A stretch of 6,832 nucleotides of DNA from Spirochaetaceae bacterium (GTDB lineage: Bacteria; Spirochaetota; Spirochaetia; CADAEX01). The stretch lies in the NCBI GenBank assembly GCA_009778835.1, contig WRFK01000086.1:1-6832 (forward strand), written 5' to 3'. Both the position numbers and the translations under genes were made by a program. The notes under the pieces were generated by a model, which was not told the DNA's origin, searched no databases, and worked only from the letters and a program-made list of their open reading frames with translations. Below are positions 1 to 5,711 of this stretch, piece after piece. How positions within the stretch are numbered: the stretch's first letter is position 1; the number at the start of each line of letters is the position of its first letter.

Positions 1-874
1 CAAGATAGTTCCACAATGTTTTTAGAACTCTTTCAATAAAGTGATGAAACTCTTCCAAAATATTGCTGCGGTAAATATGCTTATAGTTAAAATCTTTTAG
101 AACCAACATGGCTTCGTAAACCTTATCTGAAAACCCAATTTCATTATTTTCTTTTGCATATTTTATTACATCTTTGACAAGTGTATTTATCATCTCGCTA
201 TTTGTTTTCCCAAGTCTCTCTGTAACAATCAAAGGAATTTCTTCTTTTTTAACTACCTTTAACAGCACTGCATCTTCAAGATCCCTGCCAAGATATGCGA
301 TCCTGTCAGAAGCTCTTACAACAACCCCTTCCCATGTCGAAGGGTATGAAGATCTGGCTTTAAGCAAAGATAAATCTTTTACTGTAAAATCCGGTTTATA
401 ATATTGCTCAAAAATTTCTCCGCAATGGTTTATTATTCCATCCCTTACCCCAAATGTAAGATTAATTCCCTTACCGTAATTTATAAGAGAATCAACAACA
501 CGGAGCGAATATTTTTCATGCTGAAACCCGCCGTTATCTTTATTAAATTCAGATACAATATTTTCTCCTGTATGTCCAAACGGAGTATGCCCAAGATCAT
601 GCCCAAGGCTTATTGCCCATGCAAGTTCTGTTTCAAGTCCCAGAGCTTTGCAAATCGTTACTGATATTGTTGCAACATGCATAACATGTTCGATTCTTGT
701 ACATATATGATCATTTTTTGGAGAGAAAAAAACCTGGGTTTTATGTTTTAATCTTCTGAATGGATATGAGTGTATGATCGCAGTAATATCCCGAAAGTAA
801 GCACCCCGTTCATCTTCTTCTCTTGGAAACATTCTCTGGGTCAAAACTTCGGAAGAAATTTTATTTTGGAGCAT
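1..874 (-). CDS. dgt: dGTPase-like HD-domain deoxynucleotide triphosphohydrolase, partial (C-terminus missing)
   Basis: Reading the minus strand from ATG at 874 gives 291 uninterrupted codons, and the frame is still open at base 1. The protein shows the HD-hydrolase metal ligands in order: H63 in TRIEH, H92-D93 in the hallmark GHDLGHTPFGHTGE, and D190 in VRASDRIAYLGRD. The early FRRLKHKTQVF block (residues 39-49) is also typical of dGTPases. Known family members hydrolyse dNTPs, classically dGTP, to a nucleoside and triphosphate in the cytoplasm, trimming dNTP pools. Other dgt-type enzymes act on other dNTPs, so the substrate here is not certain. The start is supported by a Shine-Dalgarno AAGGA (complement of 882-886) seven bases upstream. 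Family members run to roughly 330-440 residues, so a moderate C-terminal part lies outside the window. It follows the barrel gene on the same strand, but a terminator lies between them, so it probably has its own promoter. I could not identify that promoter. Confidence 0.93.
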   Translation of the reverse strand, partial: MLQNKISSEVLTQRMFPREEDERGAYFRDITAIIHSYPFRRLKHKTQVFFSPKNDHICTRIEHVMHVATISVTICKALGLETELAWAISLGHDLGHTPFGHTGENIVSEFNKDNGGFQHEKYSLRVVDSLINYGKGINLTFGVRDGIINHCGEIFEQYYKPDFTVKDLSLLKARSSYPSTWEGVVVRASDRIAYLGRDLEDAVLLKVVKKEEIPLIVTERLGKTNSEMINTLVKDVIKYAKENNEIGFSDKVYEAMLVLKDFNYKHIYRSNILEEFHHFIERVLKTLWNYL

Positions 875-927
875 GTTGTTTTCCTTAAAATACCTATGGC
901 ATCTTCGCAAATTTTATATGGATACAA

Positions 928-959
928 AAAAGGGTATTTTTTATTAAAAATACCCTTTT
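928..959 (-). terminator. Intrinsic terminator of the outer-membrane protein gene
   Basis: A perfect 14-bp inverted repeat pairs AAAAGGGTATTTTT (928-941) with AAAAATACCCTTTT (946-959) around a 4-base loop TATT. Read on the minus strand it follows the stop codon at 979 by about 20 bases and ends in a run of six T, the usual rho-independent form. Flanking A and T tracts make it potentially bidirectional, but no plus-strand gene reads into it. Confidence 0.88.
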
Positions 960-978
960 CATCTATAATATTATATAA

Positions 979-2040
979 TTAGAAAACTACACCGGCTGTT
1001 ACTCCAACATTCGCACCATAGCCATCGCCAAAGTAATATGTTATAGGAACATCCAGCTTAACAGGTCCAAGGGAAAGACCAAGCCCAGACATTGCTTTAA
1101 ACTTGAAAATATCGCTTTTGCCTGTTGTTCCACCGCTAACTTTTGCATGACCGGGAGTTGCAGTTACTGGTAACGAAGTTGTAAGATATGTCTCCCCTTC
1201 TGCCTTATAAGATAAATCTGATTTACTCCAGATATTTATGTCTGCTCCAAGGCCAAAAGAAATATCAAGAACCGCAAGCCTTACGCCTGTCATAAGGTCA
1301 ACAGGAATTTTTATCCCTTTTGTTTCAAATTTTGCAGCAAGTGTAGGGTTATAAGTGAGAGTTCCCCAACCACCGCCACCGCCATTGATTGCAACAGCAG
1401 GTGTAGTAACAGAAGCATTGGTTTTAAAAGAAATATCGCTTTTGTAATAAACAAAGCCTGTCCCTACCTGTAAACCTTTCCATGTAACCAATAATGATTT
1501 TTTAGGATCCATTAATTGATATTGCGCCGAAAGCCCGCAAGAAAACATACCAATATCAAAATCCTCGATATTAAATGAAAAAGAACCAACTTTTCCCGAA
1601 ACATAAAGCCCATCTACAAGGAATCCAAGATTAACTCCTACGCTTACTGTTACTGCCTGGGCATTTATACCAAAATCAATATCTTGCGCATCTTCAACTT
1701 TGTTTGCAGTTTCAGAAATATCAAATGAAGAGGACTGAAGAGCTCCCATTGCGCCAACAGCTATTGCAAACCGTTTATATCCAATAAAATTCCTTATAGT
1801 TGCTCCATCTGCTGCATAGGAAGTTGCATGTGACATTGCTTTTACAAGGTTATCCATTGTATCAAATTTTGCAAGAGCATCATCAGCCTCATCTCTAAAT
1901 AGTTTTTCAACATTGTCAAGATTAGCATAATCATAAACACCACCGGAAATAGTAGGTGGGGTTATAGTTATATCTATTGCAAAAAGTGAAACTCCCGCAA
2001 ATAACATTACAAATCCCAATGCTATAATTTTTTTAATCAT
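979..2040 (-). CDS. Secreted probable outer-membrane beta-barrel protein
   Basis: This 353-residue protein begins with a clear Sec signal peptide: MIKK, a hydrophobic core to about residue 20, and a likely cleavage after A21 (SLFA before IDI). The mature part has alternating polar and hydrophobic, glycine-rich stretches such as AVTVSVGVNLGFLVDGLYVS and GLGLSLGPVKLDVPITYYFG. It ends in GVTAGVVF, with the terminal phenylalanine common in outer-membrane barrels. A run of five glycines near residue 222 probably lies in a loop. I do not recognise a named family. The look is that of spirochaete outer-membrane proteins of unknown function, so porin or surface exposure is an inference. The ATG has a GGGGG-type Shine-Dalgarno (complement of 2047-2051) a few bases upstream. 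The gene is monocistronic, with a strong terminator downstream and a divergent gene upstream. Confidence 0.85.
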   Translation of the reverse strand: MIKKIIALGFVMLFAGVSLFAIDITITPPTISGGVYDYANLDNVEKLFRDEADDALAKFDTMDNLVKAMSHATSYAADGATIRNFIGYKRFAIAVGAMGALQSSSFDISETANKVEDAQDIDFGINAQAVTVSVGVNLGFLVDGLYVSGKVGSFSFNIEDFDIGMFSCGLSAQYQLMDPKKSLLVTWKGLQVGTGFVYYKSDISFKTNASVTTPAVAINGGGGGWGTLTYNPTLAAKFETKGIKIPVDLMTGVRLAVLDISFGLGADINIWSKSDLSYKAEGETYLTTSLPVTATPGHAKVSGGTTGKSDIFKFKAMSGLGLSLGPVKLDVPITYYFGDGYGANVGVTAGVVF

Positions 2041-2112
2041 ATTAAGCCCCCTTAAAGCTTTTCAAAAGAAAATTGGTATGCTGCGCAAATCTGTGAAGTA
2101 CAAATTACTCAA

Positions 2113-2143
2113 TTGACTTTACTATTGATATCTATATTATAAT
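2113..2143 (+). promoter_or_regulatory. Candidate sigma70-type promoter of the nitrilase-kinase operon
   Basis: TTGACT at 2113-2118 and a perfect TATAAT at 2138-2143 are separated by 19 bases, slightly longer than the ideal 17. The overlapping TATATT at 2133 would give only 14. The predicted start near 2150 leaves a leader of about 20 bases before ATG 2170. This region is shared with the divergent barrel gene, for which I could not choose a convincing promoter. Confidence 0.5.
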
Positions 2144-2169
2144 CAACTATAACACATTTTGGAAAAAAA

Positions 2170-2958
2170 ATGAAGGTCGGTTTTTATCAATTTTCACCTG
2201 TTTTTGGTGAACCACAAAAAAATCTCGAAACAATTGCAGCGCAATTATTAAAATGCGACGCAGACCTTGTAGTTCTGCCTGAACTTGCTTTTTCGGGATA
2301 TCTTTTTATTGAAAAAAAAGAGGTTTTTACTCTTTCTGAAGCAATACCCGGAGCAATTTCCAATAAACTCAAGGAAATTGCAATAAAAAAAGATATGGCA
2401 ATTGTTACAGGATTTGCAGAGCTTGCAGGAGACAAAGTTTATAACAGCGCTCTTCTTGTAACTCCGGAAGGCAATATAAATATTTACAGAAAAAATCACC
2501 TTTTTCATGAAGAAAAACTTTTTTTTGAACCAGGAGATTCAGGATTTCCTGTTTTTACAGTAAAAGGGGTAAAAATCGGCATACTTGTATGTTTTGACCA
2601 CTTCTTCCCCGAAGCAGCGAGGAGTTTAGCACTGCAGGGAGCGCAAGTTATTTGCCACCCTTCAAATTTGGTGATTCCTCAAAAAGCTCAAATAACTACA
2701 AGAGCAAGATCTATTGAGAATAAAATATTCTGGATATTGGCAAATAGAACAGGTTCTGAAATAAGGGGAGAAAAAAAATTCACTTATTCAGGTTTAAGTC
2801 AAATATCAGACCCGGAAGGGCGAATAATGGTGCAGGCAGGAGAATTTGAAGAGGGATTTTTCGCAGTAGATATAAACCCGGAGCTTGCTAAAAATAAATC
2901 AATAACTCCTCTCTGTTCTTTATTTGAGGATAGACGGACAGACATATATCTGCTTTAA
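2170..2958 (+). CDS. Carbon-nitrogen hydrolase (nitrilase superfamily amidase)
   Basis: This 262-residue protein carries the complete Glu-Lys-Cys triad of the nitrilase superfamily: E38 in VVLPELAFSGY, K108 in YRKNHLF and C141 in GILVCFDHFFPEAAR. The length fits a single-domain amidase (about 260-300 residues). Family members attack amide, carbamoyl or nitrile C-N bonds through the cysteine in the cytoplasm. The CFDHFFPEAAR block resembles omega-amidase and N-carbamoylputrescine amidase-like branches more than true nitrilases. The exact substrate cannot be read from sequence. The start has GGA at 2161-2163 followed by an A-rich spacer. It is the first gene of a probable two-gene operon, with the kinase-like gene 21 bases downstream on the same strand. 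That pairing suggests coexpression but does not define a pathway. Confidence 0.92.
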   Translation: MKVGFYQFSPVFGEPQKNLETIAAQLLKCDADLVVLPELAFSGYLFIEKKEVFTLSEAIPGAISNKLKEIAIKKDMAIVTGFAELAGDKVYNSALLVTPEGNINIYRKNHLFHEEKLFFEPGDSGFPVFTVKGVKIGILVCFDHFFPEAARSLALQGAQVICHPSNLVIPQKAQITTRARSIENKIFWILANRTGSEIRGEKKFTYSGLSQISDPEGRIMVQAGEFEEGFFAVDINPELAKNKSITPLCSLFEDRRTDIYLL

Positions 2959-2979
2959 AATAAATTACGGAGCTTTTCA

Positions 2980-3624
2980 ATGGATGAGTTATACAAAGCA
3001 ATTTTAATTTTAGGGGCAACAGGATCAGGCAAGACACCATTTGGTATGCAGCTTGAAACACAGCATCTTTGGGGAAGAGATTGGCGCCATTTTGATTTTG
3101 GAGAAAATCTTAGAAAAGTTGCGACAAAAGAGGGAGCAGCAAAAGAGGGAAATGAATTTCTTTCAAAAGAAGAAATTTCTGTAATAGAAAATTCTCTAAA
3201 AACAAACTCTCTTCTTGAAGACAAAGATTTTCCTGTTGCAGAAAAAATTTTAAAAAAGTTTTTAGCAGAAAGAGCAGTTGATCCTGTTTTGGATGTTGTA
3301 ATACTTAATGGCCTTCCACGCCATATTGGGCAGGCAGAAGCAGTAGATAAAATTATGGATATAAGGGCTGTTATATATTTTTCTGCACCTCCTTCTATTC
3401 TTTTGGAAAGAATAAAATCAAATGCAGGGGGAGACAGAACAGAAAGAACAGATGATTCTCTTGAAGAGATAAGCAGAAAGCTTGAAATCTTTAAAACACA
3501 GACAATGCCGTTACTCGATTATTACAAAAACCTCGACAGGAACATCCTTGAGGTCGAAGTAGATGAAGATACAATCCCTCTTTATATAATCCAGAGCCTG
3601 CAAACAATGAAAGGCGTATTATAA
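2980..3624 (+). CDS. Adenylate-kinase-fold nucleoside monophosphate kinase-like protein
   Basis: This 214-residue protein has a Walker A P-loop GATGSGKT at residues 12-19. An FGENLRK segment resembles the NMP-binding (S/T)GDxLR motif of adenylate kinases. LNGLPRHIGQAEAVDKI matches the family's DGFPR...QAxxLD block. GDRTERTDDSLEEISRKLE is followed by QTMPLLDYYKN, the usual C-terminal lid-exit and base-binding region. The LID between ERIK and the RTDD segment is very short and has no zinc cysteines, unlike long-form bacterial Adk. Extra length lies instead in the NMP-binding half (residues about 45-95). It is therefore probably a soluble phosphotransferase using ATP and a nucleoside monophosphate. 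It may be a non-canonical Adk paralogue rather than the housekeeping enzyme. GGAG at 2969-2972, seven bases before ATG, supports the start. The stop codon lies inside an inverted repeat. Confidence 0.82.
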   Translation: MDELYKAILILGATGSGKTPFGMQLETQHLWGRDWRHFDFGENLRKVATKEGAAKEGNEFLSKEEISVIENSLKTNSLLEDKDFPVAEKILKKFLAERAVDPVLDVVILNGLPRHIGQAEAVDKIMDIRAVIYFSAPPSILLERIKSNAGGDRTERTDDSLEEISRKLEIFKTQTMPLLDYYKNLDRNILEVEVDEDTIPLYIIQSLQTMKGVL

Positions 3625-3638
3625 TATTTTATAATACG
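3615..3638. repeat. Perfect 10-bp AT-rich inverted repeat over the kinase stop codon
   Basis: CGTATTATAA (3615-3624) and TTATAATACG (3629-3638) pair perfectly around the loop TATT. The left arm contains the last codons and the TAA of the kinase gene. No T tract follows on either strand, so it is not a classical terminator. It may protect the 3' end, help convergent termination, or be a palindromic binding site. Confidence 0.7.
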
Positions 3639-3651
3639 TATGTAGAAAACA

Positions 3652-3705
3652 ATAACTCCCGATTCCCCTGCATTGGAGGGCGCCCGAAACGCCGGGAGCA
3701 GTTAT
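3652..3705 (-). terminator. GC-rich stem-loop, probable terminator of the queH transcript
   Basis: CTCCCG (3656-3661) pairs with CGGGAG (3693-3698). An outer ATAA/TTAT extension (3652-3655 with 3702-3705) adds to the stem with a 3-base bulge. The roughly 30-base apical part can form smaller hairpins (CCCT/AGGG, or GGCG/CGCC). On the minus strand the stem is followed by TTATTGTTTTCT, an imperfect U tract, and its outer arm overlaps the queH TAA. This fits a terminator, but the large branched apical region is unusual, and other roles are discussed in the findings. Confidence 0.5.
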
Positions 3706-4298
3706 CCAGTAAGCCCTGTATGTTTTATGCTAAACTCACAGCCGCAATACTCCTGCCTGTAAAGATCAAGTTGTTTTGAAAGCTCTATGCTTCGAAAAAA
3801 CCCATTCTGTTTTTTAAAATCATATTTATTAAATCCTGGAAAATTTTTACCAGCCTCAAATATCTGCATAGAGTTTTTATGAGGGCTTACTGTAAGTGTT
3901 GTCGCAAAAGAAGATATGGAAAGCTGCTGCGCTTTTTGGGCTGTTTTTTCAAGATTAAATTTAAAACACTCAAAACATCTCTTTCCTGTTTCCGGTTCAT
4001 TTTCAAGACCCGAAACCCTTTCTCTCCATGATTCATGGTCATAAATATCCTGGATCAAGGCAATTTTATAGAATTTTGCAAGTTTTTCAACATTTTGAAG
4101 CCGTTTGATAAACTCTTCTTTGGGAAAGATATTGGAATTTGAAAAAAAAAGGGTTACTTCATTTTTCTCATGAAGTAACCTTTCTATTGAGGATGATCCG
4201 CATGGCGCGCAGCAAGTATGAAGAAAAATTATCCTGTTATTTGGAGGATTTTTTAGCAACAGCGGCCCAGAATTCATCTTTTTTTGCAAGAAAATCAT
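3702..4298 (-). CDS. queH: Epoxyqueuosine reductase QueH
   Basis: The protein carries the cysteine pattern of QueH (formerly DUF208): HTCCAPCG with C29, C30 and C33; RCFECFKFNLEKTA with C108 and C111; and EYCGCEFS with C185 and C187. TLTVSPHKN (residues 135-143) is also a family signature. QueH catalyses the last step of queuosine synthesis in the cytoplasm, reducing epoxyqueuosine in the anticodon of GUN tRNAs. It is an iron-sulfur/iron enzyme not homologous to QueG. The start is uncertain. ATG 4298 is the longest; ATG 4277 and TTG 4259 also lie in frame, none with a good Shine-Dalgarno, and homologues usually begin only a few residues before HTCC. All these starts lie inside the upstream zinc-protein gene, which suggests translational coupling. 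A T9 run at 4142-4150 lies in the codons for TLFFS. The C-terminus falls at the downstream stem-loop. Confidence 0.93.
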   Translation of the reverse strand: MIFLQKKMNSGPLLLKNPPNNRIIFLHTCCAPCGSSSIERLLHEKNEVTLFFSNSNIFPKEEFIKRLQNVEKLAKFYKIALIQDIYDHESWRERVSGLENEPETGKRCFECFKFNLEKTAQKAQQLSISSFATTLTVSPHKNSMQIFEAGKNFPGFNKYDFKKQNGFFRSIELSKQLDLYRQEYCGCEFSIKHTGLTG

Positions 4299-4455
4299 AA
4301 ACCTTGTTTTCTGTTTCAGACTTATCCTGCATATCTCTTTTTAATGTAAGCATACATTTTCTGCAAATATGTAAGTGCTTCATTGTATAATAGTTTTTCC
4401 CGCTTTTGGGGTCCTGAATCATTTTTTTACAAACATCACATGATAAATAATACAT
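4237..4455 (-). CDS. Small CxxC...CxxC zinc-ribbon-like protein
   Basis: This 72-residue basic protein has C6-D-V-C9 and C31-R-K-C34, two CxxC knuckles 21 residues apart that should bind one zinc. The tail is helical and lysine-rich. It has a good Shine-Dalgarno, AGAGGT (complement of 4461-4466), ahead of ATG 4455. Its 3' end overlaps the start of queH in another frame, which places the two genes in one transcript. It resembles short uncharacterised proteins I recall from spirochaetes (C-D-V-C near the start, then a histidine/leucine stretch and a second CxxC), but I know no function. A role in nucleic-acid binding, protein contact or metal handling is possible. The gene order hints at coexpression with tRNA modification only. 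The cysteine pairing, Shine-Dalgarno and coupling make it a real gene rather than a chance ORF. Confidence 0.75.
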   Translation of the reverse strand: MYYLSCDVCKKMIQDPKSGKNYYTMKHLHICRKCMLTLKRDMQDKSETENKVYDFLAKKDEFWAAVAKKSSK

Positions 4456-4475
4456 AATTTACCTCTTAATAAAAT

Positions 4476-4502
4476 ATTATAACAACAACATATTCTTGTC
4501 GA
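4476..4502 (-). promoter_or_regulatory. Candidate promoter for the zinc-protein/queH operon
   Basis: On the minus strand a perfect TATAAT (complement of 4476-4481) lies about 15 bases downstream of TCGACA (complement of 4497-4502), a near match to TTGACA with a short spacer. The implied start near 4470 gives a short leader ending in the AGAGGT Shine-Dalgarno. Confidence 0.35.
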
Positions 4503-4522
4503 GCTTTTTTCAATAATATAAT
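4496..4522 (+). promoter_or_regulatory. Candidate promoter for the NeuB-like gene
   Basis: A perfect TATAAT lies at 4517-4522, with TTGTCG at 4496-4501 as a weak -35 and a 15-base spacer. The -35 overlaps that of the opposite-strand candidate, so the two divergent promoters would share bases around 4497-4501. The predicted start near 4529 leaves about 22 bases before ATG 4551. A weak AGG lies at 4540-4542. Confidence 0.33.
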
Positions 4523-4550
4523 AACATAAAATTAAAAATAGGTAAAATAT

Positions 4551-5711
4551 ATGTTTATTATTGCAGAAGCAGGGACATCTCATCTGGGTTCTATTGAAAA
4601 AGGGTATAAACTTATAGAAAAAGCAGCCTGGGCAGGGGCAGATTGTGTGAAATTTCAGGTAGTTTTTGCTGATGAAATCATCCATCCCCTTTCGGGAAAA
4701 GTAAAATTACCGGGCGGAGATATCAGTTTATATGAAAAATTCAAAGAAATCGAAAAAAACGAAGATTTTTTCTTTAAATTGAAGCAGGAAGCAGAAAAAA
4801 GCGGTTTAATATTTTTGGCAACACCATTTGGAATCAGGAGCGCCAGAATGTTAAAAAATATCGGAGTTTCTGTAATAAAAATAGCTTCCCCGGAAATAAA
4901 CCACTACACACTGCTTGAAGAAGTGGCATCGTACAATCTGCCTTTGATACTTTCGGGCGGAGTTTCCACACTTTCTGATATTGAAAAAGCTATTGAAATC
5001 ATAGGGCGCCAAAGGGATATTATATTTCTTCATGCTGTAACAGCATATCCTGCGCCAACAGAAGATTATAATCTGGCTCTTTTAAAAACATTATCTGCTA
5101 TTTTTGGTTTTGAAACAGGGGTTTCCGACCACTCAAAAGACCCACTTCTTGTACCAATGATTTCAGCAGCGCTTGGAGGTGTAGCTCTGGAAAAACATTT
5201 TACTCTTGATAATAGTGGCGATGGTCTTGATGATCTTATAGCCTTAAATCCCGATAATTTTAAACTAATGGTATCGGAAATAAGATCCCTATTATCTCAA
5301 AATAATGGGAAAGAGAGAGATTTGGAACTCCGGTTCAAACAAAAAAAACCAGTTCAACAGGATATTGGCAATAGCCTGCCAGATAATAGCCTGTTAGATT
5401 TCGACAGCGCTCTGTTAAAAGAAGTAAAAAAAAGATTTGGAAAAGAATCTGTTAACAGAATTATAGGCAGCGGGATAAAACAGCTTGCCCCATCTGAAAA
5501 AGAAAATTATAAAACAACAAACAGGTCGTTAATTGCATTAAGAAAAATCAATGAAGGGGAAATTATAACAGAAAAAGATTTTGCACCTCTTAGAAGCGAG
5601 AAAAACCTTTTGCCCGGCATTGGTCCTGAGTACGCAAAAATAATTATTGGAAAAACCGTAAAAAAGAAAATCGAAAATGGAGCAGGAATAACATTTGATT
5701 ATTTTTTATAA
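4551..5711 (+). CDS. NeuB/SpsE-family sugar-acid synthase with C-terminal SAF domain
   Basis: This 386-residue protein has the TIM-barrel NeuB core followed by an antifreeze-like SAF domain (about residues 322-384). Core blocks are IAEAGTSHLG (4-13), VKFQ (33-36), KIASPEINHYTLL (110-122), LHAVTAYPAPTEDYNL (160-175), GVSDHS with H194, and LEKHFTLD with H216. The two histidines match the metal ligands of NeuB, and R325 in TNRSL matches the SAF arginine that reaches a partner active site. The family condenses phosphoenolpyruvate with an N-acyl mannosamine or related sugar to make a nonulosonic acid for surface glycans. Some substrate-side motifs differ: the usual NHNG is SHLG, and the PGxDH motif after the metal histidine is degraded to SGDGLDD. 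A roughly 50-residue enlarged linker precedes the SAF domain. The exact product is therefore unknown. No other sialic or pseudaminic pathway gene lies nearby. The lipoprotein gene overlaps its 3' end. Confidence 0.88.
   Translation: MFIIAEAGTSHLGSIEKGYKLIEKAAWAGADCVKFQVVFADEIIHPLSGKVKLPGGDISLYEKFKEIEKNEDFFFKLKQEAEKSGLIFLATPFGIRSARMLKNIGVSVIKIASPEINHYTLLEEVASYNLPLILSGGVSTLSDIEKAIEIIGRQRDIIFLHAVTAYPAPTEDYNLALLKTLSAIFGFETGVSDHSKDPLLVPMISAALGGVALEKHFTLDNSGDGLDDLIALNPDNFKLMVSEIRSLLSQNNGKERDLELRFKQKKPVQQDIGNSLPDNSLLDFDSALLKEVKKRFGKESVNRIIGSGIKQLAPSEKENYKTTNRSLIALRKINEGEIITEKDFAPLRSEKNLLPGIGPEYAKIIIGKTVKKKIENGAGITFDYFL
5370..5399 (+). repeat. 15-bp tandem duplication in the NeuB-like gene
   Basis: Two adjacent 15-base units, AATAGCCTGCCAGAT and AATAGCCTGTTAGAT, match at 13 of 15 positions. 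They are in frame and encode NSLPD followed by NSLLD (residues 274-283), inside the enlarged linker before the SAF domain. Confidence 0.8.

Noticed and set aside
174..982. Three plus-strand open frames (174-401, 404-664, 770-982)
   Set aside because: They lie opposite the dgt-like gene and the terminator; the minus strand carries the recognisable HD motifs and the Shine-Dalgarno.
2161..2172. A8 run between Shine-Dalgarno and start of the nitrilase-family gene as a phase-variation tract
   Set aside because: Similar A8/T8 runs occur at 2771, 5341 and 5731; it is expected from the base composition.
2187..2508. Minus-strand open frames opposite the nitrilase-family gene
   Set aside because: Composition shadows of a gene with a complete catalytic triad on the plus strand; no Shine-Dalgarno or motif of their own.
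2955..3224. Minus-strand frame opposite the kinase gene
   Set aside because: The plus strand encodes the P-loop here; the antisense frame has no recognisable feature.
3652..3705. Integron attC site
   Set aside because: Size and bulged stem are suggestive, but the core bases (GTTATCC or GTTATTG) do not fit GTTRRRY, only one copy is present, and flanking genes are convergent rather than a cassette array.
3640..3710. tRNA or known riboswitch, including a preQ1 sensor near queH
   Set aside because: No cloverleaf, no GGTTCGA-type T loop, and the element is downstream of queH, not in its leader.
4419..4685. Minus-strand frame across the divergent promoter gap and NeuB start
   Set aside because: Cysteine-rich by chance; it runs antisense to the conserved NeuB N-terminus and through the promoter region.
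4851..5033. Minus-strand frame inside the NeuB-like gene
   Set aside because: Antisense shadow of conserved barrel motifs.
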